A stretch of DNA of 46,774 nt, taken from positions 1-46,774 of the forward strand of contig PAAT01000011.1 in assembly GCA_002698965.1 (NCBI GenBank), written 5' to 3'. Under the pieces are notes generated by a model. It was not told the origin of the DNA. It ran no database searches and was given only the letters and a program-made list of their open reading frames with translations. A program made the position numbers and the translations under genes. Positions 9,048 through 17,406 of this stretch are shown here, piece by piece (position 1 is the stretch's first letter; every line of letters begins with the position of its first letter). The stretch comes from Rhodopirellula sp. Lineage in GTDB: Bacteria > Planctomycetota > Planctomycetia > Pirellulales > Pirellulaceae.

Positions 9048-10274
9048 CTACTTAGTAACCGACATTAAAACTTCTAGCGAGACTTCTTTTACGAATGGAT
9101 GCGTACTACTCAAGACAATTCGAGCAGGCATGCCTAAATTTCCGCCACGACGACTGATCTGCTTAGCATCGGGTCGGATCTTAATCGTGAGCCTGTGATG
9201 GTAAGTCTTTCCATTACCAATAGAGACCGGTTCGCCCAAACTCAGCTCCAAATGTGAAGCCGGGTCGACTTCTTTCACGGCAAACGTAACACTTTCTCGG
9301 TAAGCACCTTTTACTACCAGATTAATACTGGTTTCAAATCCTTGTTCTGAAGAAACGGGTGTCAAATTCAAAACACCAATATGCTGGCTGCCAGACTCAC
9401 GGGAAGCGCGATAGCCTTTCCCAAAAATAGTAATATCTGTATCGACCGATCCATTCAGAAAGACATCTACTTTCGGAGCATCCGGAAGGTTTGTCGTGAG
9501 CCTTACAGGAAAACTAAAGGAACCCGGAGGTAATCCTGCCGCCAACTTCACCGTCATTTCTAATCCGCTGTAAGCTCGCAATTCTTTCTTTACTTCTTCC
9601 TCGGTCAACTCCACAAATGTAATTTCGATCAGATCTTCAGGCGTATCTTCAAGAAATGTGATATCTACAATTTGTAGTGGCTCCTCAACCTCTTTGTAAG
9701 TAAAGATCTTACCTTTGACGGTAATCCCCTCGCCTGAAGACAAGCCATTCATCGTAAGGACATCAGGTCGGGGCATGACGGACTGAATGATCTGCCCTTT
9801 CACAACCAGTTGGATCGTTCGATTGTTGGGGTCATTGGTAATAATGTCGGCTGTTTGAGCAAAACGCAAGGAAGGTCCTACTTCGCGAGCGGTCCATTCC
9901 AAACGAACCTCGACCGACTCACCTGGATCAATTTCGTCGGAAGCGAGCGAACTCAAGGTACACTTACACGTGGTTTCACCTTTTTCAAGCGCGAGTGGCT
10001 TTGTGCCGTCGTTGCGAATCACAAACGTGTGAGTACGAACTCCCCGTCGCTCCATCGTTCCAAAATCATATTCCGTTGATCCGACGACGACCGCAATCGG
10101 ACCATCAACCGGTGCACTTTCATCTGTTTCGAACTTCCCGACGAATTGCGAAACACTGCCTGAATTAATTGGTCGCAACTGCTCACGAATCCCGGATAAA
10201 TTCCATTGACTGTGTAACATGCCGGCAATGCTACCAGCGAAGACCGCGAGTACTAAAACTGTAAATAGACGCAT
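9048..10274 (-). CDS. DUF1573 domain protein, membrane-anchored or secreted
   Basis: An N-terminal hydrophobic stretch (LFTVLVLAVFAGSIAGML, residues 3-20) acts as signal or anchor. Residues about 62-160 match DUF1573: EYDFGTM (68-74), HTFVIRNDGTKPL and a CKC pair (C103, C105), then ITNDPNN. DUF1573 has an immunoglobulin-like beta-sandwich related to ASH domains. The remaining 240 residues are strand-rich and may hold two more Ig-like modules. Function is unknown; the family is very common in planctomycetes and Bacteroidetes. It is first of a two-gene unit with the multihaem lipoprotein, suggesting an extracytoplasmic role beside it. The start is ATG 10274, behind a terminator for the gene upstream. 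Confidence 0.85.
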   Translation of the reverse strand: MRLFTVLVLAVFAGSIAGMLHSQWNLSGIREQLRPINSGSVSQFVGKFETDESAPVDGPIAVVVGSTEYDFGTMERRGVRTHTFVIRNDGTKPLALEKGETTCKCTLSSLASDEIDPGESVEVRLEWTAREVGPSLRFAQTADIITNDPNNRTIQLVVKGQIIQSVMPRPDVLTMNGLSSGEGITVKGKIFTYKEVEEPLQIVDITFLEDTPEDLIEITFVELTEEEVKKELRAYSGLEMTVKLAAGLPPGSFSFPVRLTTNLPDAPKVDVFLNGSVDTDITIFGKGYRASRESGSQHIGVLNLTPVSSEQGFETSINLVVKGAYRESVTFAVKEVDPASHLELSLGEPVSIGNGKTYHHRLTIKIRPDAKQISRRGGNLGMPARIVLSSTHPFVKEVSLEVLMSVTK

Positions 10275-10341
10275 TAGAAACCTGTAAATAGGAGCTGCAA
10301 ACCAAGCAATTTCACGATATCACTAAGTCTACCACATTCAC

Positions 10342-10384
10342 TTAAAAACCCCGTGAAAACCGACCAAATCGGGGTTCACGGGGT
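10342..10384 (-). terminator. Intrinsic terminator after the WecA-like/O-antigen-ligase genes
   Basis: The arms ACCCCGTGAA (10348-10357) and TTCACGGGGT (10375-10384) pair over 10 bp, then four more pairs (CCGA/TCGG) follow a 2-nt internal mismatch, with loop CCAAA. On the minus strand the stem runs into five T residues, the correct orientation to end the gene stopping at 10403. Confidence 0.85.
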
Positions 10385-10402
10385 AAGGCAGTATTTTCGG
10401 AG

Positions 10403-12706
10403 TTACTGTTGTTTCGCTTTATTACGGAGATGATCGAGGCATTGTTCTACTGATTCATCGATTTTTTCAAAATAAACACGATGGCCTTTCCATCCTGCAA
10501 AATCAGCCTCTAATAGTCGCCGATTACTCAATTTGAACTCTAAGTGTGGATTTTCTGCATCAAGACTCAAAGCTCGCTCGATGGATGCCTCCATTTCACT
10601 TAACTGACCCGCATAATATTGACAGACTGCCAATCGAGCCCAAATATAGGCATTCTCAGGATATAACTCTGATTCATGCTTGGCATAGGCCAATGCCCGC
10701 TCCAATGCATCAGGTAACTGGTAATGCTGATAAAGTAATAGAGCCTGTTGCGAGAAAAGTTCAAAGTTCATTTGGGACTTTGTATTTAACATCAAGGTCT
10801 GCGAAACCAGTGTTTCGTATTCACTCATAAGCTCTTCGTCCGCAGATTGGCTTAACTTCATGAACAAGACATTGGCATAAAGAATATGCGCATCTATTCC
10901 ATACGGATCATCTTCGATCGCCTGTTGGAGATGCTTGGCTGCCGGATTCAATTGATTCTGACTCAAATAGAATCTAGCATTCATCAAATGATAGTCTGAC
11001 GCGGTCACGGGACGGTGCGACGTCACGAAGGCCAGTAACGGCAAGGACACCATGATCGCCAAGATTGTCCAACGCTGTGACTTGGGCATGAGCACGTGTT
11101 CCCCCGGCTTGAATGGCACCCGCCAAGAACTGATCGCTAATCCCAACAATAACCAACCGCTAAAAGCGACGCCGGGATACGAAATTCCGCCGGCCACCAT
11201 TAAATTAAGCAACCAGCAAACGAAGGCAACTAGAACGTGGGAACGATTTAATACACCACGATCTACCCAGCCTTGCAGCAAGAAAATAACAATCACAAAA
11301 ACAGGTAAGGCAACATAGAAAACGGATAGCGGAATCAATGCATAACTCAGTTGGTCAATCAACAGGCCGAGTAAACAGCCTACTACACCTGCTAAGTAAA
11401 TCTTGTTCGCTGACAACTCTGGAAAACGGCTGGCTAAATGGCGAGCGTTTACCTCTGATTCACACGTTTGGTGTGTTAGCACGGTGAAGCGATGATAAGC
11501 TGTTGCAAACACTCCGCAAATCAAAAGCAATACAAGGACTCCAAAATTAGTGAGAATCTCCAGAGGCCAGTTGTGTGGGTCCGCAATCGACTCCGAAGCA
11601 GCTACTTTCTTATACAGCGTATAGTGATCCCTAAAATTACCTGGCCCCACTCCCATCCAGAAGTTATCTGTGGCCATTGCTGTTGAGCTTTCCCAATATT
11701 CCATACGGAAATCCAAGCTCTTAACCGCTTCTGTCAGAATTTTGGTGTCGAGCCGGTGGGTCAGCAGCCCCAATACGAACACAACACATCCAATGCCTCC
11801 CAACACCACCGTCGCTTTAATGGCTACTGTGCGGTAGGATTTCAGAAAAACTCCCGCAATCAAAACACTCAAGGCGACAGCGCAGCACGCTGAACGACTT
11901 TTTGTCAGCACCATACAGAACGCGACAATCCCTATCAATACAAGCAGCTTAAAGATTTCTTTTTTCCGCATCAACTGTTGGCCAGGTGTCAGAGTCGTCA
12001 GTAGCAACAACGTGAACCAAGGTGCTAAAAATCCGGCCAGCGAATTGGTCAAAGCAAAAGTCACATAAGGTTCCGGACTTTGGATTCGACTTTCAAAATG
12101 ATAGCGGCCGGGAGATCCGACTCTGGTATCTGAAATTCCAGCGTCCTGCAGCATTGCGACTCTTTGACGCTCAGTACCTGCAAAGTACTCCGATCTCAAT
12201 TCCGGAATTTTCACTAGAGAATCATAAATACCGATACACGATAACGCGACTGCTATCGCGACCATGACTGCAATGATACCTCGCGCGACTCTCTCTGTAT
12301 GAAAGAGTTGATTGATTAATAAAAATCCTACCGCAAATGCAACCCACTGCCACCAACTGTTGACGGAAGCTCGAAAATCACCATCGTCTGAATTACCAAA
12401 TACAGCAACCAACATCGCAACCATCGATAATGACAATAAAAACGCGGGCCATTGTCGATAGAACCTAACCGTGGGACAGAGTATTTGATAGATACCCCAG
12501 AAACTACCCAATAGCGTAAAGCCGAGCACAAGCCATGTAGTCATTCCCTCGGCAACAGCTGGTCCATCTCCCGTTAGAAAAGCCGTGGACGCCAACAAAG
12601 CAATCAGCATTAACTGTAATGCCCCAAACCATGTCGTTTGACGTTCCGCGAATTCAGTTTGTACCGGCGATTCTTCTATCACGATGCCACAGGCCCCTCT
12701 AATCAA
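10403..12706 (-). CDS. O-antigen ligase/polymerase-like membrane protein with C-terminal TPR region
   Basis: About a dozen hydrophobic segments span residues 25-570. The large polar loop near residues 340-390 (FRMEYWESSTAMATDNFWMGVGPGNF) is the Wzy_C/WaaL hallmark with GVGPGNF. Residues about 575-740 are TPR-like (AAKHLQQAIEDDPYGIDAHILYAN). Such proteins polymerise or ligate undecaprenyl-linked glycans on the outer face of the cytoplasmic membrane. The start is uncertain: TTG 12706 overlaps the upstream stop (TTGA), while GTG 12682, eight codons later, has AGAGGGG 11 bases upstream. The overlap with the WecA-like gene shows translational coupling and supports a shared cell-surface polysaccharide pathway. 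Confidence 0.85.
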   Translation of the reverse strand: MIRGACGIVIEESPVQTEFAERQTTWFGALQLMLIALLASTAFLTGDGPAVAEGMTTWLVLGFTLLGSFWGIYQILCPTVRFYRQWPAFLLSLSMVAMLVAVFGNSDDGDFRASVNSWWQWVAFAVGFLLINQLFHTERVARGIIAVMVAIAVALSCIGIYDSLVKIPELRSEYFAGTERQRVAMLQDAGISDTRVGSPGRYHFESRIQSPEPYVTFALTNSLAGFLAPWFTLLLLTTLTPGQQLMRKKEIFKLLVLIGIVAFCMVLTKSRSACCAVALSVLIAGVFLKSYRTVAIKATVVLGGIGCVVFVLGLLTHRLDTKILTEAVKSLDFRMEYWESSTAMATDNFWMGVGPGNFRDHYTLYKKVAASESIADPHNWPLEILTNFGVLVLLLICGVFATAYHRFTVLTHQTCESEVNARHLASRFPELSANKIYLAGVVGCLLGLLIDQLSYALIPLSVFYVALPVFVIVIFLLQGWVDRGVLNRSHVLVAFVCWLLNLMVAGGISYPGVAFSGWLLLGLAISSWRVPFKPGEHVLMPKSQRWTILAIMVSLPLLAFVTSHRPVTASDYHLMNARFYLSQNQLNPAAKHLQQAIEDDPYGIDAHILYANVLFMKLSQSADEELMSEYETLVSQTLMLNTKSQMNFELFSQQALLLYQHYQLPDALERALAYAKHESELYPENAYIWARLAVCQYYAGQLSEMEASIERALSLDAENPHLEFKLSNRRLLEADFAGWKGHRVYFEKIDESVEQCLDHLRNKAKQQ

Positions 12707-13824
12707 CTATTGAGCTTATTACGTGCTGTACTTTCCAGAATTGCCACCAAAAGCAAAACGCAAAAAGTCAAACCAACGATCAATAGCGCTCCACTCAAAC
12801 TGACCTGAGGAAGCAATAAGGCTGAAACACCAGTTGTGGCTGTCACCAAGAACATTGTGAGAACAGCTCGCGGCTTTGACAGCCCCAACTCAACAAGTCG
12901 GTGTGAGAAATGAGCTTTATCTGGCTTAAACGGACTTCGTCCTTCTGAAATCCGAATAGCAATCACCGTACATAAATCATAAATCGGAACAGCCATAATA
13001 ATCAGTGGGGCAATAACAGCATGAACAACCGGCTTATCCCCATCTGTATATGTCGTGAGAATCGTTGCAATGGCGATGCAAAAACCAACAAAGTAACTGC
13101 CAGCATCTCCCATAAATATTTTTGCGGGCGGTTTGTTATGCCATAAAAAGCCTAGCAGGGAACCTATGAAAACTAGCAGCAGCCCTGCAACAAAGAACTG
13201 CGGTCCTTGGGACGAAACTCCCGGCAACACAACATACAATACCAACATGATCGAGCAAATCACGGCGACCCCACCGGCCGCGGCATCCATATTGTCAAGC
13301 ATATTAAATGCATTGATCAGCATTACAATCCAAAACACCGTGCAGATAACCGTGACAATTCGGTAAGGAATAAATGCAGTGAAATACCATTCCTGTAACA
13401 CGACGCAAGCAGTCGCCACAACAAACTGAATTGCCAAACGAAACTTCCAACTCAAGCCCCGTAGATCATCCACTAAACCGACGAGCATTAACGCTGTCCC
13501 CGCAATCAACAAGACCCACAGATCTGCTAGTTGCGTTTCCAATCCTTCGACATAAACTCTGAACTGGTCTGGCAAGAACTGAACCACCGATCCGTTAAAC
13601 GCTACTAGAAGCGTGCCAAGGAGAAACGTGATAATAACTCCTAACCAAATACCCAGCCCCCCTCCTAAGGGGATTGGCATTACGTGAACCTTCCGGTCGT
13701 TTGGCTGATCCATCAGGCCCCATTTGGCAGCACGACGACGTATCACATAGATCGACAACCAGCTAATCAACATGCTGGGGAGTAAAATGAGGGGAAGTAC
13801 CCAATAAGGAAATGCAACGTCCAT
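12703..13824 (-). CDS. WecA/TagO/MraY-family undecaprenyl-phosphate sugar-1-phosphate transferase
   Basis: This enzyme family moves a sugar-1-phosphate from a UDP-sugar to undecaprenyl phosphate in the cytoplasmic membrane, starting glycan synthesis. The sequence shows DRKVHVMPIPLGGGLG near residue 45, GLVDDLRGLSWKFRL near 115, NAFNMLDNMDAAAGG near 170, FMGDAGS near 235 and a cytoplasmic HFSHRL near 305, with about ten membrane spans. The usual DGxDGLA reads DNMDAAA here. The HxxHR motif points to WecA/TagO, not MraY. ATG 13824 is taken as start; a GTG directly before it (13827) is possible. No ribosome site is clear. It lies between DUF4416 and the O-antigen ligase-like gene on one strand. 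Confidence 0.92.
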   Translation of the reverse strand: MDVAFPYWVLPLILLPSMLISWLSIYVIRRRAAKWGLMDQPNDRKVHVMPIPLGGGLGIWLGVIITFLLGTLLVAFNGSVVQFLPDQFRVYVEGLETQLADLWVLLIAGTALMLVGLVDDLRGLSWKFRLAIQFVVATACVVLQEWYFTAFIPYRIVTVICTVFWIVMLINAFNMLDNMDAAAGGVAVICSIMLVLYVVLPGVSSQGPQFFVAGLLLVFIGSLLGFLWHNKPPAKIFMGDAGSYFVGFCIAIATILTTYTDGDKPVVHAVIAPLIIMAVPIYDLCTVIAIRISEGRSPFKPDKAHFSHRLVELGLSKPRAVLTMFLVTATTGVSALLLPQVSLSGALLIVGLTFCVLLLVAILESTARNKLNS

Positions 13825-13901
13825 CACCGAACCAAAATAATCAAATTGGTAACCCGAAGAACCAAATCAGAAGTCAACACACCCGAGTATTACTCTACGG
13901 C

Positions 13902-14441
13902 TCAATCCTGATACTGTTCTCGCAGAAAGTTTCGACAGTCGCTAAAAAACTGATGATACCCGGCCGTCAGATAATCCGGGTAGGTCCAATGGCTCGATTT
14001 CCATTGCCGACGCTGATAGTACAGCGTCACCTCCCCAAAAATCCCCTCTGCCAAATACAATCGATGATCCCGATCTTTGGTGGTAGCCAAAACCAATTTG
14101 GCCTCCGTCAAATAGCCTGGGTCGATATTCACCGGACGAGCGACATGTTCACTCTTGTATTTATCGGCATATTCAGCTTCCCATTCATTTGTAAGATGTT
14201 TGATTTTAGGCAATTCGCCCTGATCAATGAGGGTTTTGAGGGCCCAGAACTGTTTTTTTAAGTCTGAGCCCATCGTCTCGCAATAATACGTGGTTTGATC
14301 AAACTCAAATAAGGGAGATATGAGTTGCACGGCACCCCACTGTTCTACTGCTTTATCATATACGAATTCCAAAGAATCCTTTGTTTGACCAAAGGCTCCG
14401 ATCACCAAAAGCACAGGACGTTGAGATTGAATATCTCCCAT
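13902..14441 (-). CDS. DUF4416 family protein
   Basis: The 179-residue protein matches DUF4416 along its length: an opening VLLVIGAF, SPLFEFDQTTYYCETMGSDLKKQFWAL, then GELPKIKHLTNEWE, VNIDPGYLTEAKLVLATTKDRDHRLYLAEGIFGE and the closing WTYPDY. The family is widespread in Planctomycetota, Aquificota and deltaproteobacteria, with no established function. No signal peptide or membrane segment is seen, so it is likely cytoplasmic. AAGGAA nine bases before ATG 14441 supports the start. It sits 85 bases downstream of proS and 77 bases upstream of the WecA-like gene on the same strand. Confidence 0.9.
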   Translation of the reverse strand: MGDIQSQRPVLLVIGAFGQTKDSLEFVYDKAVEQWGAVQLISPLFEFDQTTYYCETMGSDLKKQFWALKTLIDQGELPKIKHLTNEWEAEYADKYKSEHVARPVNIDPGYLTEAKLVLATTKDRDHRLYLAEGIFGEVTLYYQRRQWKSSHWTYPDYLTAGYHQFFSDCRNFLREQYQD

Positions 14442-14526
14442 TTCAATTGTTCCTTATAGTGAACTCGATCGTCAATCCTCTCAAACATTCGAATCGATCC
14501 GGGGAGAACTGTGACCGTCTGAGATA

Positions 14527-16029
14527 TCAGTAGGATCTACCGAATATGGCTCGACGAGTACTAGGCTGGCCCGTAAAAATACATGTACCTTGCTCGGCAT
14601 TGCCATCAAGCGGCATACAGCGAATCGTCACTTTGTACTTGGCGATCATATTGAGTATCTGTGGATCTCCCTCAACAAAGTGACAACTTACGAAACCACC
14701 CTGCCCGTCTTTGTCTGAAAAATACTCTTCAAATTCTTCTAATGAGTTCACTTCTCTCGTATTGTCTTCACGCAGTTTGAGAGCCCGATCGAATAGATCT
14801 TGTTGGAATTGTTCCAACGTCTCTGTGATCCCATGTACAAATTCCTCACGTCCCACGGACTGACTTTCCCCCGTGTCACGACGCCCAACAAATACCTGAT
14901 TATTTTCAATATCTCGCGGCCCCACTTCGACTCGAAGTGGTACTCCCCTTTTCACGTGATACCACTTTTTCTCGCCGCCCCGCATATCACGGTCATCGAT
15001 CATGACACGAACCTTGCCATCAGCGTAATACTGAGCCTCTAACTCCTGCTTCAGCGTTTCGCAGTAATCAAGGACCGACTGCCGTGTATCATCGCCTTTA
15101 ATAATTGGCAGGATGACAATTTGCTTTGGAGCAAGTCTCGGGGGCAGTACTAAGCCATCGTCATCACTATGCGTCATGATCAAAGCACCAACGAGTCTTG
15201 TAGAGACGCCCCATGAAGTCGTCCATGCAAATTGCTGCTGACCTTCCTGATCCTGATAAATAATTTCCTGTGCCCGGGAAAAATTCTGGCCAAGGAAATG
15301 TGACGTTCCAGCCTGGAGTGCTTTCTTATCCTGCATCATTGCTTCGATCGTTAATGTAGAAACCGCGCCAGGGAATCTTTCATCCACTGTTTTCTCGCCT
15401 TTGATGACAGGCATCGCCATCACATTCTCAGCAAAGTCAGCATAAACATCGAGCATCAACCGAGTCTCTTCCAAAGCTTCTTCTTCAGACGCGTGACACG
15501 TATGTCCTTCCTGCCACAAGAATTCAGCCGTTCGAAGGAACATTCGAGTACGCATCTCCCAACGAACAACATTAGCCCACTGATTGATCTTGATTGGTAG
15601 ATCACGATAGGACTGAACCCATTTGGCATACATTGCCCCAATGATCGTCTCACTGGTCGGACGTACGATTAAAGGTTCTTCAAGAGGCCCCGCAGGTACC
15701 AACCCACCGTCTGGCCCGGGTTCGAGTCGATGGTGCGTGACAACGGCGCATTCCTTTGCAAAGCCATCGACGTGCTCTGCTTCTTTTTCCAGAAAGCTCA
15801 TAGGAATAAACAGGGGGAAATAGGCATTCACATGCCCGGTATCTTTGAACATACCGTCGAGTACTTGCTGCATATTCTCCCAGATTGACCATCCCCATGG
15901 TTTGATTACCATACAACCACGAACCGGAGAAATTTCGGCTAAATCGGCTGCTTTAATAACCTGCTGATACCATTGTGGATAATCTTCACTACGAGTTGGA
16001 CTAATGGCCGTACGATTCTGTTTTCCCAT
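14527..16029 (-). CDS. proS: Prolyl-tRNA synthetase, archaeal/eukaryotic (type 3) form
   Basis: ProRS charges tRNA-Pro. This 500-residue form lacks the ~180-residue editing insertion of the common bacterial enzyme and matches the archaeal/eukaryotic type: DYPQWYQQVIKAADLAE at the start, RGCMVIKPWG, the class II motif 2 region (IVRPTSE, NVVRWEMRTRMFLRTAEFLWQEGHT), the anticodon-binding domain from about residue 290 (IVILPIIKG) and a C-terminal zinc-type domain ending IFGRSY with the conserved terminal tyrosine. ATG 16029 was preferred to an in-frame TTG at 16044 because GAGAAAG lies just upstream of it. An imperfectly nested inverted repeat (16070-16115) lies 40 bases upstream. Confidence 0.96.
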   Translation of the reverse strand: MGKQNRTAISPTRSEDYPQWYQQVIKAADLAEISPVRGCMVIKPWGWSIWENMQQVLDGMFKDTGHVNAYFPLFIPMSFLEKEAEHVDGFAKECAVVTHHRLEPGPDGGLVPAGPLEEPLIVRPTSETIIGAMYAKWVQSYRDLPIKINQWANVVRWEMRTRMFLRTAEFLWQEGHTCHASEEEALEETRLMLDVYADFAENVMAMPVIKGEKTVDERFPGAVSTLTIEAMMQDKKALQAGTSHFLGQNFSRAQEIIYQDQEGQQQFAWTTSWGVSTRLVGALIMTHSDDDGLVLPPRLAPKQIVILPIIKGDDTRQSVLDYCETLKQELEAQYYADGKVRVMIDDRDMRGGEKKWYHVKRGVPLRVEVGPRDIENNQVFVGRRDTGESQSVGREEFVHGITETLEQFQQDLFDRALKLREDNTREVNSLEEFEEYFSDKDGQGGFVSCHFVEGDPQILNMIAKYKVTIRCMPLDGNAEQGTCIFTGQPSTRRAIFGRSY

Positions 16030-16069
16030 TGGTGACTTTCTCAACGCTTGTTGAATTTAATAAGATTGA

Positions 16070-16115
16070 ATACTGACTACTGCCTGTTAGGTAGCCCCCT
16101 ATTTTAGGTCAGTAT
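16070..16115 (-). promoter_or_regulatory. Inverted repeat in the proS leader
   Basis: Arms ATACTGAC (16070-16077) and GTCAGTAT (16108-16115) pair perfectly over 8 bp. On the proS strand the enclosed 30 bases can form two small hairpins (CTA-AAA-TAG and CTAC...GTAG), a possible three-way junction. It could be leader RNA or an operator. No T-box sequence is present. Confidence 0.35.
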
Positions 16116-16244
16116 CACGGAGTGCGACAACCAGAGATTTACGTTTGACACCTTGTGGCTTCAAAGTTTTCCAGTTAGATTGCCTCTGAACACAACGTCA
16201 TTTTCATATACGTTCCTTTCTCCCTCTGGAAAACGATAGAAATC

Positions 16245-17216
16245 ATGAGTCGCAAGTACATCAATCAACTCGGCGAAGGTGAGAACATCAATCAGGTGTA
16301 TATCGCCAACGGTAAACAGCTTCGTCCTAATCGACAAGGCAATCTGTACCTGCAACTCTCACTTTCAGACAAATCCGGTAGCGTCAACGCGATGCAGTGG
16401 AATGCCAACCAGGATGTCTACGATAGTTTTGAAAATGGTGACTACGTACTGATCAAAGGCACGACTCAACTGTTCAATGGCAACCTGCAAATCATCGTCC
16501 AACACCTAAAGAAAGTGGATGAAACAAAAGTCGATGAATCGGACTTTCACACACTTACGAATGAAGACATTGGAAAATTGATCGTGCAGTTACGTCAGTT
16601 TGTAGACTCCATTGACGATGAGAATCTTCGCTCGCTGTCGCAACAATATATCGACACGACTGAAATCATGAACAAATTCACGCGCGCCCCGGCAGGAATA
16701 AAGAATCATCACGCCTATCAAGGTGGCTTGTTACATCACGTCGTGTCACTGATGGAATTGGCCGAATCGGTGGTTCGGCATTATCCACAGGTGAATCGGG
16801 ATCTAGTGATTGTCGGCGTACTATTACACGACTTTTCCAAAACCGATGAATTAGCATACGAACGAAGCCTTGAATACACTGACGAAGGACAACTTCTAGG
16901 CCATCTGGTGATGGGGGTAGAACTGATAGGTAAGCAGATAAGTATTTGGGAAACAGCTCAAAATAAAACGTTCCCTCAGGAACTTGCAATTCAAATCAAA
17001 CATCTAATCATCAGTCACCATGGACAATATGATTTTGGTAGTCCGAAATTACCAATGACCCTAGAGGCGCTAGTGCTTCACATGATCGATAATCTGGACG
17101 CCAAAGTTCATCAGTTTTCACATGCCATGGCCAGCGAAGCTAATCCTGGAGACAATTGGACACCATTTATTCCTTCTCTGGGAAGAAAACTCTATAAGAA
17201 AGCCTTACAGAATTAG
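16245..17216 (+). CDS. YhaM-like OB-fold/HD-domain 3'-5' exoribonuclease
   Basis: Residues 1-90 form an OB-fold nucleic-acid-binding module (GNLYLQLSLSDKSGSVNAMQW). Residues about 145-300 are an HD hydrolase domain with HH at 155-156, LLHH at 163-165 region, LLHDFSK (HD at 195-196) and a later SHHG, the metal ligands of the family. This order matches YhaM/CbfI, which trims RNA and single-stranded DNA 3' ends in the cytoplasm. Length (323) fits. The start ATG 16245 has only a weak upstream purine run. Its neighbour downstream is RNase R, another 3'-5' exoribonuclease, which fits an RNA-decay pair. Confidence 0.92.
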   Translation: MSRKYINQLGEGENINQVYIANGKQLRPNRQGNLYLQLSLSDKSGSVNAMQWNANQDVYDSFENGDYVLIKGTTQLFNGNLQIIVQHLKKVDETKVDESDFHTLTNEDIGKLIVQLRQFVDSIDDENLRSLSQQYIDTTEIMNKFTRAPAGIKNHHAYQGGLLHHVVSLMELAESVVRHYPQVNRDLVIVGVLLHDFSKTDELAYERSLEYTDEGQLLGHLVMGVELIGKQISIWETAQNKTFPQELAIQIKHLIISHHGQYDFGSPKLPMTLEALVLHMIDNLDAKVHQFSHAMASEANPGDNWTPFIPSLGRKLYKKALQN

Positions 17217-17406
17217 ATGAACCCGTCGTAGACTGGTAATGAGTTTCAAATAGCGCGGGATAAAAAAGCTCCATTTGCCATAATAGTCTGAAGCAATAAA
17301 TAGGTCCTACTAGAGTCAGCAACCAAAATAAAGCTAGCCATTTGTCTAGCAAAAATAACAACCTTATAAATTGACCTGTGTTCGAAGGGCATTCAAGGGA
17401 ATCTTC

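Noticed and set aside
17333..17350. GCTAG/CTAGC hairpin between the YhaM-like gene and rnr
   Set aside because: A 5-bp stem with no T run; too weak to call a terminator or operator.
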